Shown here piece after piece: positions 9,901 through 27,963 of a stretch of 64,000 nucleotides of DNA. Below the pieces are notes generated by a model that searched no databases, was not told the origin of the DNA, and saw nothing but the letters and a program-made list of their open reading frames with translations. The translations under genes and the position numbers were made by a program. The stretch comes from Megalobrama amblycephala. Its lineage: Eukaryota > Chordata > Actinopteri > Cypriniformes > Xenocyprididae. The stretch's first letter is position 1. The number at the start of each line of letters is the position of its first letter. The stretch spans positions 25,486,142-25,550,141 of the forward strand of contig NC_063054.1 in the NCBI RefSeq assembly GCF_018812025.1, read 5' to 3'.

Positions 9901-12613
9901 TACCAGCTCATGTTCAAGGCATTATACAAGGGCAGGACGTCTGGATGTGCACAGCTGAATCATCAGACTAGGTAAGCAAGCAAGGACAATAGCGAAAAAT
10001 GGCAGATGGAGCAATAATAACTGACATGATCCATGATATCAAGATATTTTTAGTGATATTTGTAAATTGTCTTTCTAAATGTTTCGTTAGCATGTTGCTA
10101 ATGTACTGTTAAATGTGGTTAAAGTTACCATCGTTTCTTGCTGTATTCACGGAAGCAAGAGACTGTCGTTATTTTCATTTTTTAAACACTTGCAGTCTGT
10201 ATAATTCATAAACAACTTTATAAATCTATACATTTTCAATTCTTTATAAATCTCTCCAACAGTGTGTAATGTTAGCTTTAGCCATGGAGCATACTATCTA
10301 ACTCATTCAGAATCAAATGTAAACATCCAAATAAATACCATACTTACGCGATTAGACATGCTGCATGACGAACACTTTGTAAAGATCCATTTTGAGGGTA
10401 TATATTGGCTGTGTGAACTTTGTTTATGCTGTTTAAGGCAAGCGCGAGCTTCATGGGCGGGGAGCACGAGAATTTAAAGGGGCCGCAGCCTGAATCGGTG
10501 CATATTTAATGATGCCCAAAAATAGACAGTTAAAAAAATTAATAATAAAAAAAAAATCTATGGGGTATTTTGAGAACACGTCCTACGACACCTTTAAGTT
10601 TGGTTTAGTGTTAGTTGCATGTAATCTTTGCAAGGACACTGTAAAATAAAGTGTTACCAAACTTTGTTATGGCACATATTGTCATAATAAATAAATGTAA
10701 TACGGTAATAAAAAAGCTGTTGGGCTAAAAAAAAAAAAACACTGAGTTTTTCAAAGCCATACACCAGTCATAAATGTCTTGTTTTAGAAGTATTTAGCAT
10801 GTTTTGTCCAATAATGATGTTGTCCATATGCTTAGAAAGCTTTTCAGAATAGCTTTGTGTGATCAAAATGCTATTTTACTAATAGCAACAACCACATGAC
10901 GTTATAACAAAACACTTATCTACCAATATCTACACTAGGTGTAAGTATCTGGTTCAACAGTTTACAGTTAACCATAGCCAATGTCGATTTACATTTAAAA
11001 TGGTTTTATGAACAATTCATTTAAAACACTTTAAGGAAAATGCATTTATATGTACACAGTAAAATAAACAGACATCTGTACAAAAAAAAAAAAAAAAGGT
11101 TTTAGTATGACTTTATTCAGTGTACACTTTTACATCACTGTTTATGCAAAGTCATAATGGACTAAACAGATGATTTATGACAAGTAAATTTACTCTATCA
11201 TGTGACAAACATATAGGTGCTTTGCTGCAACCACTTCCTCTTTCTAGAGCTGTTCTGAAAAACCAACAGCTAGCTGTTGATTCTGCATAATGACACACAT
11301 CAACAGTATAAGTCGTCATTATTATAGCCTCCCTCTCTCATTATTTTTGGTCAGCTGTTTGTGTGATACTCACCAAACGGTTGTTTTCAAAGACATTTTC
11401 TTTTGAGAGGGAGTCAAAATCTCTAGGGGACAAAGAAACAAAAATTTGTTTAGCAATATCAAAAGTGCAAAGTCATGAATCACAAACATCCCAATGTTTA
11501 TTTAAAATATATAGGAATAGATGCTAATTCACTCCAATAAGTAACACAAATGATTTGGCTTTTTTTGTGTGTGACTTATGTTAATGTTCTTGTCTAAAAG
11601 CTGATTTTGCATATAAAAGCTGATATTGTCAGCATTTACAATTACACTAGAACACAGATAAAACTAATTCGACTGACTAAAAGTAACAAAAATTATTTTA
11701 ATTAAATTGGCGTGAAATTCAAATGCAATTTACTTTTACCTGTGATGTGATGTGTAAATTAAATCTCTTTAAAAGCCACACTAAATAACCTGATGATTGT
11801 AAACATTATGCATTCTTCAGTATTTTTTTAATTATTATTAATTATTTTGTATTTATCTGCTGCCGAGTTGAAGTAACATTTAACAACAGTAATTAAATTA
11901 TGTTAAGCTCTTTATTATACATGTTTAATTAACACAAAGGTTTTTTTTTTTAGTTTTTAAAATTGTACCTCATTGTGGACCTATATATATACACTCAAAC
12001 ACACATTTATACAGCAGCAGTGTTTTCTCTTGCTGTAAAATGGTTTAAATTCATTCATTATGTTGATTGTAGTAGTAGACCTAATCTTTTAATTTTACTT
12101 AACTGTTTTAATTTTAAGCAACAACTTTTGCACCACGATAAATGTCACTGTATTGCACAAAACCAACTAAACATACTTTTTTTGTTTCACAGAAGAAAGA
12201 AAATCAGTTTGTAATGGCATGATGACAAAATTTCCACTTTGGTTGAACTATTCCTAATGTGAACCAGACAGCGTGTCACTTCCTGTTTATTTCAAGTCAC
12301 ACCTAACAATAGCACAATACAAGCTACATCTCCATAAATCATATAAGGAAACAATGTTTCCATCTGTTAAAGATACCCTTTCTTATTTAAGATGATGATA
12401 TTTCAGGAGGTATGTCATCTTCAGAGAAAATACAAACAAATGAAAGATGGAGTGTCAATAAGATGCTCACATGAGATCAGGTCTGTGTCTGTGGATGATG
12501 GCACAGAAGGCCAGTCCATCTCTGAAGGATGAAGACATGTTTGTAATGTTCACATCATTGTAACTTTCACACTGGTTCCTGCACCAGTCCTGCAAAGCTT
12601 TTAGAGAGCCCAT
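883..12613 (-). CDS. micall1: MICAL-like protein 1 (partial, 12 exons, 3' end outside window)
   Basis: Endosomal scaffold. MICALL1 family members bind Rab8/Rab35-type GTPases and EHD1 and organise tubular recycling endosomes (family knowledge). Seen here: coding exons, in transcription order, 12613-12471, 11422-11374, 9498-9357, 7050-6950, 6707-6583, 6350-5788, 5661-5625, 4948-4560, 2657-2296, 1691-1557, 1405-1279 and 973-883. All phases join, giving 754 residues. CH domain is residues 1-112. The LIM domain (161-214) keeps all eight zinc ligands (C161, C164, H182, C185, C188, C191, C211, H214). NPF motifs start near 300, 445 and 643, with acidic tails after the first two. The coiled-coil Rab-binding region starts near 683 and is cut by the window edge; human MICALL1 is about 863 residues. 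The NPF and [11 protein letters not shown] blocks favour MICALL1 over MICALL2. Which teleost paralogue (a or b) cannot be decided. The start is the only in-frame ATG before the CH domain. Confidence 0.93.
1279..1405 (-). CDS. micall1: micall1 exon 11, start of Rab-binding coiled coil
   Basis: Encodes [15 protein letters not shown] and a heptad-patterned helix ([19 protein letters not shown]), the first helix of the bivalent Mical/EHBP Rab-binding domain. Acceptor TAG and donor GTAAGAG. Confidence 0.94.
1557..1691 (-). CDS. micall1: micall1 exon 10, third NPF motif
   Basis: Encodes exactly 45 codons, starting [11 protein letters not shown] and ending [15 protein letters not shown], nearly identical to the corresponding human MICALL1 blocks. 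Donor GTGAGG. This exon is the strongest paralogue discriminator in the gene. Confidence 0.94.
2296..2657 (-). CDS. micall1: micall1 exon 9, Ser/Pro-rich region
   Basis: Encodes 121 residues rich in Ser, Pro and Thr ([17 protein letters not shown], then a PPPPP run), the disordered region before the third NPF. It resembles the VESLSSESAS segment of human MICALL1. Acceptor TTTAG. The donor GTTAGA is weak. Confidence 0.88.
2897..3239. mobile_element. Foldback MITE (AAAGGGATAGTTCA family), copy 1
   Basis: Begins TAAAGGGATAGTTCA and ends TGAACTATCCCTTTA. The arms stay complementary for most of the length, with the sequence around GAATGTCAGTAACCAAACAG mirrored on the right. It is a cyprinid high-copy element without coding capacity, in the intron between micall1 exons 8 and 9. 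Confidence 0.8.
3413..4356. mobile_element. Foldback MITE (AAAGGGATAGTTCA family), copy 2, split by an insertion
   Basis: Same family as the 2,897-3,239 copy. Left arm 3,413-3,595 ends in CATACTATGGAAGTCAA; the right arm resumes with ATGGGGACCATCAACTG near 4,207. The two halves were one element before the 3,596-4,206 insertion. Confidence 0.75.
3596..4206. mobile_element. MITE inserted in MITE copy 2
   Basis: Terminal inverted repeats: CTTTTCACACTTG at the left, CAGTGTGAAAAG at the right. The interior has several GGGTTA/TAACCC-type short repeats on both strands. It sits exactly where the host MITE is interrupted. A 2-3 bp duplication (AA, CAA/TAA) is possible but not certain. Confidence 0.65.
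4560..4948 (-). CDS. micall1: micall1 exon 8, second NPF motif, proline-rich
   Basis: Encodes the family block [19 protein letters not shown], then an NPF (445-447) followed by EDEKEEE, the HPWYSIT block and the basic [11 protein letters not shown] segment. Both the NPF-acidic module and HPWY are recognisable MICALL1 signatures. Confidence 0.93.
5017..5536. repeat. Cyprinid interspersed repeat in micall1 intron
   Basis: Matches in layout a very common cyprinid repeat: the left end reads GTCTCTTATGCTCATCAAGG, the right end CGACGGTAGTGTAC, with CATTTTTGTGGAAACTGTGA between. It is non-coding and lies between micall1 exons 7 and 8. The family name was not determined. Confidence 0.6.
5625..5661 (-). 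CDS. micall1: micall1 exon 7, 37-bp microexon
   Basis: Encodes [13 protein letters not shown]. Acceptor CAAG and donor GTAAG. Exon 6 ends one base into a codon and exon 8 starts one base before a codon, so an exon of length 1 modulo 3 is required between them. This one fits and matches the VPKPR-like motif at the same place in human MICALL1. Confidence 0.85.
5788..6350 (-). CDS. micall1: micall1 exon 6, second LIM finger, acidic linker and first NPF
   Basis: Starts with [15 protein letters not shown] and ends the LIM domain at C211/H214. A Ser/Glu-rich stretch follows, then an NPF motif (residues 300-302) with an acidic tail of the kind EHD EH domains bind, then a proline/arginine-rich tail ([20 protein letters not shown]). 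The 563-base length and phase fit the flanking exons. Confidence 0.93.
6583..6707 (-). CDS. micall1: micall1 exon 5, first LIM zinc finger
   Basis: Encodes residues 146-186 with [20 protein letters not shown] and YHRNCF, the first zinc finger of the LIM domain. The donor splits the Arg codon that opens the second finger. The acceptor is placed at the CAG next to 6708; a second AG lies a few bases inside, so the 5' boundary is slightly uncertain. Confidence 0.9.
6950..7050 (-). CDS. micall1: micall1 exon 4, linker between CH and LIM domains
   Basis: Encodes about 33 linker residues ([16 protein letters not shown]...EDRDAQTE). The phase agrees with both neighbours. The acceptor is a NAGNAG (CAGCAG at 7048-7053), so the exon may start at 7050 or 7047; either keeps the frame. 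Linker sequence is poorly conserved, so support comes mainly from phase and splice sites. Confidence 0.75.
7054..9356. other. micall1 intron 3 with scattered repeats
   Basis: No exon was found. 8,425-8,560 resembles a fish repeat opening CAGTGTTTCCCAACCCTG. About 8,566-9,002 has a non-random, GC-richer composition with several ACGAC/GTCGT motifs and reads like another non-coding repeat (starts AATTCACACTACATGATTTT). The remainder is ordinary AT-rich intron. Confidence 0.4.
9357..9498 (-). CDS. micall1: micall1 exon 3, end of CH domain
   Basis: Encodes residues 65-111 ([20 protein letters not shown], then the VSQYYNYF helix). Acceptor AAAG and donor GTGAGT. The leftover base joins exon 4 to make a Thr codon. 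Confidence 0.93.
9567..10662. mobile_element. Outer MITE interrupted by a second element (micall1 intron 2)
   Basis: Left end GGTTACACTTTATTTTTAGG with GTGTCCTTG; right end CAAGGACACTG then AAATAAAGTGTTACC. These are inverted copies, so they are termini of one short DNA element. Its middle is occupied by the 9,677-10,593 element. Confidence 0.65.
9677..10593. mobile_element. Non-autonomous element flanked by TTAA
   Basis: Starts AGGTGCCCTAGAATTAAAA and ends CGACACCT, with TTAA on both sides (9,673-9,676 and 10,594-10,597). The TTAA duplication resembles piggyBac behaviour, but the terminal bases are not the usual CCY, so the superfamily is open. The interior is non-coding; the short reading frames inside have no recognisable domain. 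Confidence 0.6.
11374..11422 (-). CDS. micall1: micall1 exon 2, CH domain
   Basis: A 49-base exon with acceptor TAG and donor GTGAG. It encodes [16 protein letters not shown], the central CH-domain helix conserved in MICAL and MICAL-like proteins. It is too short to stand out as an ORF and was found by homology between its flanking exons. Confidence 0.92.
11423..12470. other. micall1 intron 1, nothing recognised
   Basis: AT-rich intron with a short poly-T run at 11,941-11,951. I see no exon, RNA gene or bounded repeat. Confidence 0.4.
12471..12613 (-). CDS. micall1: micall1 exon 1, first half of CH domain
   Basis: Encodes residues 1-47, beginning [11 protein letters not shown] and including [18 protein letters not shown], the hallmark of a calponin-homology actin-binding-type fold. 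Donor GTGAGC follows at 12470. The exon leaves two bases that pair with the next exon to form an Ile codon. The 5'UTR upstream of 12613 was not resolved. Confidence 0.92.
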
Positions 12614-13226
12614 GGTCGAGGTTCAATCCCAAATCCACACTTATAGCCTGGTCCGGATCTTAAAATGCACATAAAGACCCAAGAGTTCATGAGAAACCCA
12701 TTTCCACATGTCTCTGTCCGGTACAGTTAGATCCTGCTGTCTGAAATCTCGCCGATTCAATTCGGTCAAAGTAAGCAGTATGGACAACGAGCAGTAGAGC
12801 TTTGACCGGACTGTGTTTAATCCAAAAAAAATCAACACTCGACTGGAGTCAAACTCCAACTTCAGTTATAGGCTTGACTGTCCGTCTTCCAAAGAGTAAA
12901 TGATACTTCAGTACCTCAGCATTTAATTTCAAAAACGGTACATAGTAAGACAGCGGGATAAAGTAGGCCTAACAGTTAAATACTCTTTTAGGCGTAACGT
13001 GTACTGACGAATTTGGTGTGCAGACGCGTTTAGACTCGTATGGCAAGAGTTTAATTGTCAAAATAAAAGTCATGTCCGATTTGATGCAAAGCAAATCTTA
13101 TAAAACTAGTCTGGCTTGATGGGTGTTCTGCGGTTTTTATTCTTATTTACAGAGCAGCAATAATATAATAAAATCGTTTTATCACGACTTTTTATTCTTA
13201 AATTATGGTTAATCAAAAACGAATTA

Positions 13227-13264
<38 letters not shown>

Positions 13265-13870
13265 CGTGTTTTAAACTGTGATGGTATAAACAGAGTAAAA
13301 TAAGAAAAAATATTTTAACATTAACTGAGTGAAAATTACGTATAGATTTTACTAAAAAATATTTCCACACCCGTCAGTCCTCTATCACGTAGCCAGACTC
13401 CAGTAGCCTATCAGACGTTCAGTGAATGCAGAACCAAAGTGCGGGCAGTCACTGGGGGCGTGACGTCTGAGGCTCACTCGTCCGTTTTGTCCTGTGGTCT
13501 TGTGCCTAGAAAAGATTTTTCAAAAGTTAGTTGAGCGCACTACATGATCATGGAATGACAGCCGCTGACGTGCTGCAAGACGCAGAAATAACTTAACAGC
13601 ATGTGACACCACTCAATGTCAAAAAGCATGTTTGTTGGACACTGCAGCCAGTCAAAATGAACCGCGTTTAAAATGTATTCCATTACATTATAGTAGACAT
13701 GCATAGCCTAAAACATAATTTATTCATAACTATTGTAGGCCTATTACTTTTCATTTTAAAGTATGGATGCAACACTTTTATAAATAAAGTATAAGTGAGA
13801 TAAATAAAAATAATATAAATAAAATAAAAGTGATATTATTTTTATAAATAATGCACTTGGTGTAAATATA
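12614..13870. other. Upstream region of micall1
   Basis: Would contain the micall1 5'UTR and promoter (minus strand). No TATA box or strong CpG cluster was convincing. 13,360-13,600 is slightly richer in CG dinucleotides than its surroundings. An AT dinucleotide run occupies 13,230-13,262. Confidence 0.35.
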
Positions 13871-14500
13871 ATAATAGGCAAGATTATTTATATAGGCCTA
13901 GCACATTTCATACACAATGATAATTCAAAGTGCTTTACATACAGGTAGGCCTACATAAGAAACAACAATGACACATAAAATTATTTTAAACATTAAAAGA
14001 AATAAGAAGGAAAGAAAATACAGAAATAGAGTGCAATCAGAAGGATGCAGCACAGTCAGTAAATGTATAGTATGCAGGGGGTCTTTTTTGTCCGAAATTG
14101 AATGTGGCTATGTTGGAACACGTCTGATTTTGTTTTAAGTGAACATTGATCATCCTAATGATCTGAGTGGTCTGTTAGGTCTATGTTCAATGACCATTTA
14201 GTGAATATAGTGAGTAATTTATAAAATAAGAGTACTTTTAAAATAAATTCTAATTGTAACTGGAAGCAAGTGTAAAGACCGGAGGATAAGAGTGCTCAGA
14301 ATTTAATTTAATTTAATTTAATTTTATTTTTTGGTTTTGGTCAGAATCCTAGCAGCAGCATTTTGCATGAGCTGCTGGTCTTCTGGGGAAGGACTATGAG
14401 GAATCCACCTTACTAGTTTCTCTTGAATGGATATAGAACATCTAATTTTGAGATTATATGCAGATAATAGTAAGCAGATTTAGTTATTGTTTTGACATGT
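13870..14500 (-). repeat. Non-LTR retrotransposon 3' fragment (probable)
   Basis: The stretch with GCACATTTCATACACAATGA and AAAGTGCTTTACATACAGGT is the reverse complement of a typical fish LINE/SINE 3' end of the kind 'gtaaagcactttg...'. The region with TTTTGCATGAGCTGCTGG may belong to the same element. It is degenerate, with no usable reading frame. Confidence 0.45.
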
Positions 14501-15059
14501 CTACTGAAAAGATCATACAAGATTTATACGACAAACTACCCAGTTTTCCAGTTATATGTTGACAGTGTGAAAGGCAACACTAAAATATATTAATATCAGT
14601 ACTGATATTTTGCCTGAATCATTTGGTTAAGATGGTGCTCATAATGATATTTGCTTAAAGATATACAAATATCTATTTGGGTTTGTTTGAATTTGTTCAA
14701 CTGACTGAAAACAACTTTTTCAATGATCTTGCCTAAGAAAGGAAGATTTGAGATTTGTTTGAAGTTGCTAAATACACAAATATCAGGCATGAGGAAAAAC
14801 AATACACAGCTAAACAAAGACAATAACCAACAAAAACAGAGGAAACTGAGAGTATAAATATACAAAGGAAACAAACAACTTAACTAGACAGGTGAACTCA
14901 ATGGGTAACTATGATGAGGCATACTAGACACCATGGAAACAAAGGAAACAGGAAATAAACACAGGACTCAAACTCAGAAATGATAGAAATAGAAAAACTT
15001 TGCACATGACTATCTTTACTTAATGTTATGAACAGCAGCTAATTATTCTCCATTTGCTT

Positions 15060-15430
15060 TTCTGTTTTACTAGAGAGGACATCAGCTTCAGTTTGGATCC
15101 AGCCTCTTAAGAAGACCTCAGATGACCAACACCTATGAAGAGACGGCGCCAACTCCTGACTTCAGAAGACGCAATCATCTGGATCAACATGCACATTCCC
15201 AAATTTCTATATATCCTAATTATTGTTAATATGTAATTCATTTTTCCAGAAGCTCATTGCTTCTACCTTCAGTTAAACTGCTAACAGTGATTGTAAATTA
15301 ATTGCCTAAATGATTGCATTATTTGCTAACTGCATTCTTTAAATTGTAATTTTGACATCCATTCTCTGTAAAACTGCTTTGAAATGATATATATTGTGAA
15401 AAGCGCTATACAAATAAATGTGAATTGAAA
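15060..15430 (+). repeat. Fish LINE 3' tail
   Basis: Ends with GAAAAGCGCTATACAAATAA followed by ATGTGAATTGAA, the conserved 3' tail of fish L2/Rex-type LINEs. The preceding 300 bases are the non-coding 3' region. It is 5'-truncated. A copy in opposite orientation sits at 46,212. Confidence 0.65.
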
Positions 15431-16009
15431 AACTTCAAAATAAAAGTGTCTGAATAGAAATGATCACACATGACCATGACATGCTTCTTTCAGGGTTTTT
15501 CATTCACTCAAAGATACTGACACTGTACCTCATAAGATATTTGAGGCATAATTCCAGCAAAATGTATTAAACATGTATAACTTTTTATGTTGTGCAGGGC
15601 TGCATTTCCCAAAGGCATTGTAAGTAGATCATAAAGACCATTTGTGCCAATGGTTTCTAGAATCTACTTGGGATTATAAGCATTTTGGAAACAGCCTTGG
15701 CTAATATGAAAATCGTCTTATAACAAGTAGAGAGGATGCAGCCTTGCACAAAAGTTAAATATGTTAGCTGTCACTACGGTTCTTCATTCTGAGATAAGTG
15801 GTATTCATAGCCATGTGATCTTTACATGTCAGCCCCCATGCGGACCCACACCACGTAAAATAAAGAGTATACCATTACACATACCATTACAATAATATTG
15901 AACGTAACCAACTTAAAGACTGCTCACTTGTATCACCTGACTGCTGCAGATTCATTTCTACGGACCGAATGCAATGATTGGACGAACATTTTTTGGTCGT
16001 AAGACTTTG

Positions 16010-16350
16010 GCTGCTTCTGAAATCACATACTCTCTTAGGTAGCCTACTTATTTTGAATTTCTTCATGACCGCTAAAAAAGTATGTTCTATATAGTATGAA
16101 TGTGTGTAGTATGAATGTAATCTGAATGTACTACATTCGTCATGTTGTCATTATCATGTGACCTACCTGCATCATTTGTGTTGCTTCACAAATCCTCTCC
16201 TGTGACCTAATGGAATAGTAAAGTGTCCATCATATGCACACTTCAGAATCTCGCCGGATGAAGTAGGTCATCTGGGTACTTTTTGCCTACTGTTTTATAA
16301 GTAATGTAAATTTGGACATACTTCTTTTGTCACATACTGTTTGCCTTTAT
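16010..16350. repeat. Cyprinid interspersed repeat
   Basis: Contains repeated AGTATGAATGT words and the segment CTTCAGAATCTCGCCGGATG then GGGTACTTTTTGCCTAC, which reads like a common cyprinid non-coding repeat that prefers AGTATG sites. It lies just upstream of the AT dinucleotide tract. Confidence 0.4.
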
Positions 16351-16380
16351 ATAGCAGGGTATGATTTGGATGCAGCCTTC

Positions 16381-16383
<3 letters not shown>

Positions 16384-16472
<89 letters not shown>
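16384..16472. repeat. (AT)n microsatellite, about 44 units
   Basis: Uninterrupted AT alternation for 89 bases, starting about 300 bases upstream of the psmd12 ATG. Reading frames through it are artefacts of the repeat. Confidence 0.98.
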
Positions 16473-16477
<5 letters not shown>

Positions 16478-16599
16478 TTTTTTATATTTAGACCACTTCT
16501 ATTATTCTATTTTCTATCAGGATATGAAAAGAGTTTCAATCAGTATAACAAAAAGTGTTTATGAAAAACATTGCCTATCCTACGTGATAAAGATATTTT

Positions 16600-16771
16600 C
16601 CCTCTCCTCCGCTTCAAACTCCTGTCCAGTTGGAGGCGGTAATGCACGAATAGCTGGTCTGCCCAACGCCAAACAAACTCTGTACGAAGAAACAGAAGAA
16701 GATTTACATCGAGGTGTTCGGGTTGTAGTTATCAGATTCACTGCGAATTCTTCCTTTTATAAGCTGCAGCA
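16600..16771 (+). promoter_or_regulatory. Probable psmd12 promoter/5'UTR with a TE-like segment
   Basis: The 170 bases before the psmd12 start are less AT-rich than their surroundings. They include GGAGGCGGTAATGCACGAAT and GAAGAAACAGAAGAAG, which resemble a short repeat often found close to cyprinid gene starts. No TATA box was identified. The transcription start is not determined. Confidence 0.35.
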
Positions 16772-25711
<8,940 letters not shown>

Positions 25712-26060
25712 AGCCAGTCAGGCAGGCCTTGGTACACTTTTTTCTTTTTTTTTTTTTCTTCACCATTTGCTGTCATTGCTTCTGTTTAAATTGTTATTGA
25801 CTGAGATGACAGAGAACAATGTTAGTTTCCGTCATGAGTTTTACACTGCACTAAAACTTACTGTGTTTTGTGTTTAACTATAGTTAATGTCCAGAGAAAA
25901 TCACTCAACTCCATGTGAAGCCTCCCAACCTCCGTGACACCCCATTCCCCTTTGTATTAAATAAATGCCTTGTATTCCTTTCAGGCATTTATAGAAAAAA
26001 AGCATAAGAAGATGCATTCAAATGTTGCTTCAGCATGTACAATAAACTTTTTTTTTTTTT
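25712..26060 (+). promoter_or_regulatory. psmd12 3'UTR with polyadenylation signals
   Basis: Two AATAAA hexamers follow the stop: 25,960-25,965 and 26,041-26,046, the second just before a run of T. Either could end the transcript. Confidence 0.6.
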
Positions 26061-26273
26061 TTTTGGGAAATAATTCTGGGTTTGTTCATTTACCATTCAG
26101 GGAATATACAGGCAACATACAGTTTATTAATACAATAATAATTCCTGATTTACATAGTATTCCTACTGAGCATGTTTTGACGTCCACCAGACACAAAGAT
26201 TATATATTAAGTTTATTTGGTTTTGCAAATAATCCTTTAAAGTCATTCCAATAGATTTTAAAAAAAAAAAAAT

Positions 26274-27963
26274 TAAATATAGCTGCGAGCAGCGATGGCG
26301 GGCCCAAGCCCGGTGGCACCGCCACCCCGGTGGCTTCAGGGCAACTGTGCACAGCGGGCAATAGGCACTTAAAACGGTTAAACATCAAAGGACTATGTCA
26401 AATTCACTCCACATTTACTGCACTACAAGGTGCCACTATAGAGCCCCTCCTCCCTGCCCATTTTCAAAGGATTACATGTGCCAAGTTTTAACATTATTCT
26501 GATGAATTTTGAAGCAAATCAGGTAAAAATAAGAGGGTGATCTCAATGTATGCTGAAAGTGACACATTTTCTGCTTCCAGTTGGTGGCGCTATGACTTTG
26601 AATCACAATAGTCACATCCATGTGATCAGCCTTGTACAACGAAGACTAAGCCGAAGTTTCATCAAAATCAATTAATGTATGCAGAAGTTATAACACTTTG
26701 TTTCCCTTTTCTTGCCATAAATTCGTTGCCTCGCCACGGCCAAACCGTTTGAGATATCCAAAATCCGTTTGCAATTAAACAACTTCAATGTGTTAGCAAC
26801 AAGTTAAAAAAAGCTTGGTGTAAATTGGATAAACCCTGTAGGAGTAGTAGTATAAAATTCATAGCCTGTTTTTTCAAAAAATTAACATTCAAACCAAAAT
26901 AGCTGACTTCCTGTTGGTCGGAGCTAATGAATGTAAATTAGAAAATTGTCCGGCTTGATGAGAACAATATGTGTACCAAGTTTGGTGACTGTAGGAAAAA
27001 CAAACCCCCCCACTTTTGTCAAAAGGTGGCGCTACTGAGCCCCTCCACCACGCCCATTTCTATGGCTTTGTCCATGTCTACTGGTTGACAATATTGATGT
27101 GTGTGTCGAGTTTCATGCAATTTGAAGCATGTTAAGAGCCTCAAAAACACTCAAGAATATTATTACAGTTTGACCTGTTGCCATGGCAACAATATTTCAA
27201 ATATCAAAAATCCTGTCATAGGTCTACATCTGCTGTGTATTGACATTACACTGATGAAGTTTGAAGCAAATCAGGTAAAAATAAGAGGGTGATCTCAAAA
27301 CATTTCAAAAAGTGATACACTTCCTGCTGCCAGTTGGTGGCGCTATAACTTTGACTCACAATAGTCACATACATGTGATCAGACTCCTATAACGAACACA
27401 CTTGTGAAGTTTCATAAAGATCAATATATGTATGCAGACGTTATAACACATTTCCTGTTTCCTTTTTCTCGCCATAAATTCGTTGCCTCGCCACGGACAA
27501 ACCGTTCGAGATATCAAAAATCCCCTGGCAATTTTTAATCATCAGTGTCTTGACTTCATGCTGACCGAGTTTGGTGGCGATCGGATTAATCGTCTAGGAG
27601 GAGTATATCAAATTCCAGAGCATGCGTTTTTCAAACAACCCTTAATAGCTGACTTCCTGTTGGCGTGACGTTTAACTTAGAGCACGAAAGTTGTTCGGCC
27701 CGATGAGGTCTATATGTGTACCGAGTTTCAGACTAATACGTGCAAGCGTGTTAATATATGGACCAAATTTTCAGACCTTTTTCAAGGGGGCGCTGTTGAG
27801 CCCCCCTGCCACGCCCGGGTACCAGCTTCTGCCCGGCCCTGTTGGCCGCGGATTCCAATGTGTGTGCCAATTTTCAAGAGTTTTTGAGTATGTTAAGGCC
27901 CCAAAAAGCCCCGGAAGACGGAAAAAAAAAAAAAAAATAATAATAAAAAAAAAAAAAAAAAAA
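26274..27963 (+). repeat. 1,690-bp interspersed repeat, tandem unit 1
   Basis: Begins AAATATAGCTGCGAGCAGCG, then GGCGGGCCCAAGCCCGG, and ends in an A-rich tract. The next unit starts exactly 1,690 bases on and is nearly identical over its length. Inside, a block of about 250 bases occurs twice about 755 bases apart (for example CGTTGCCTCGCCACGG at 26,724 and 27,481; GAAGCAAATCAGGTAAAAAT at 26,511 and 27,263). Reading frames are not conserved as protein. It looks like a fish repeat family of unknown class. Confidence 0.85.

Noticed and set aside
16295..16564. Open frames on both strands with alternating Tyr/Ile
   Set aside because: They are only translations of the AT dinucleotide tract at 16,384-16,472.
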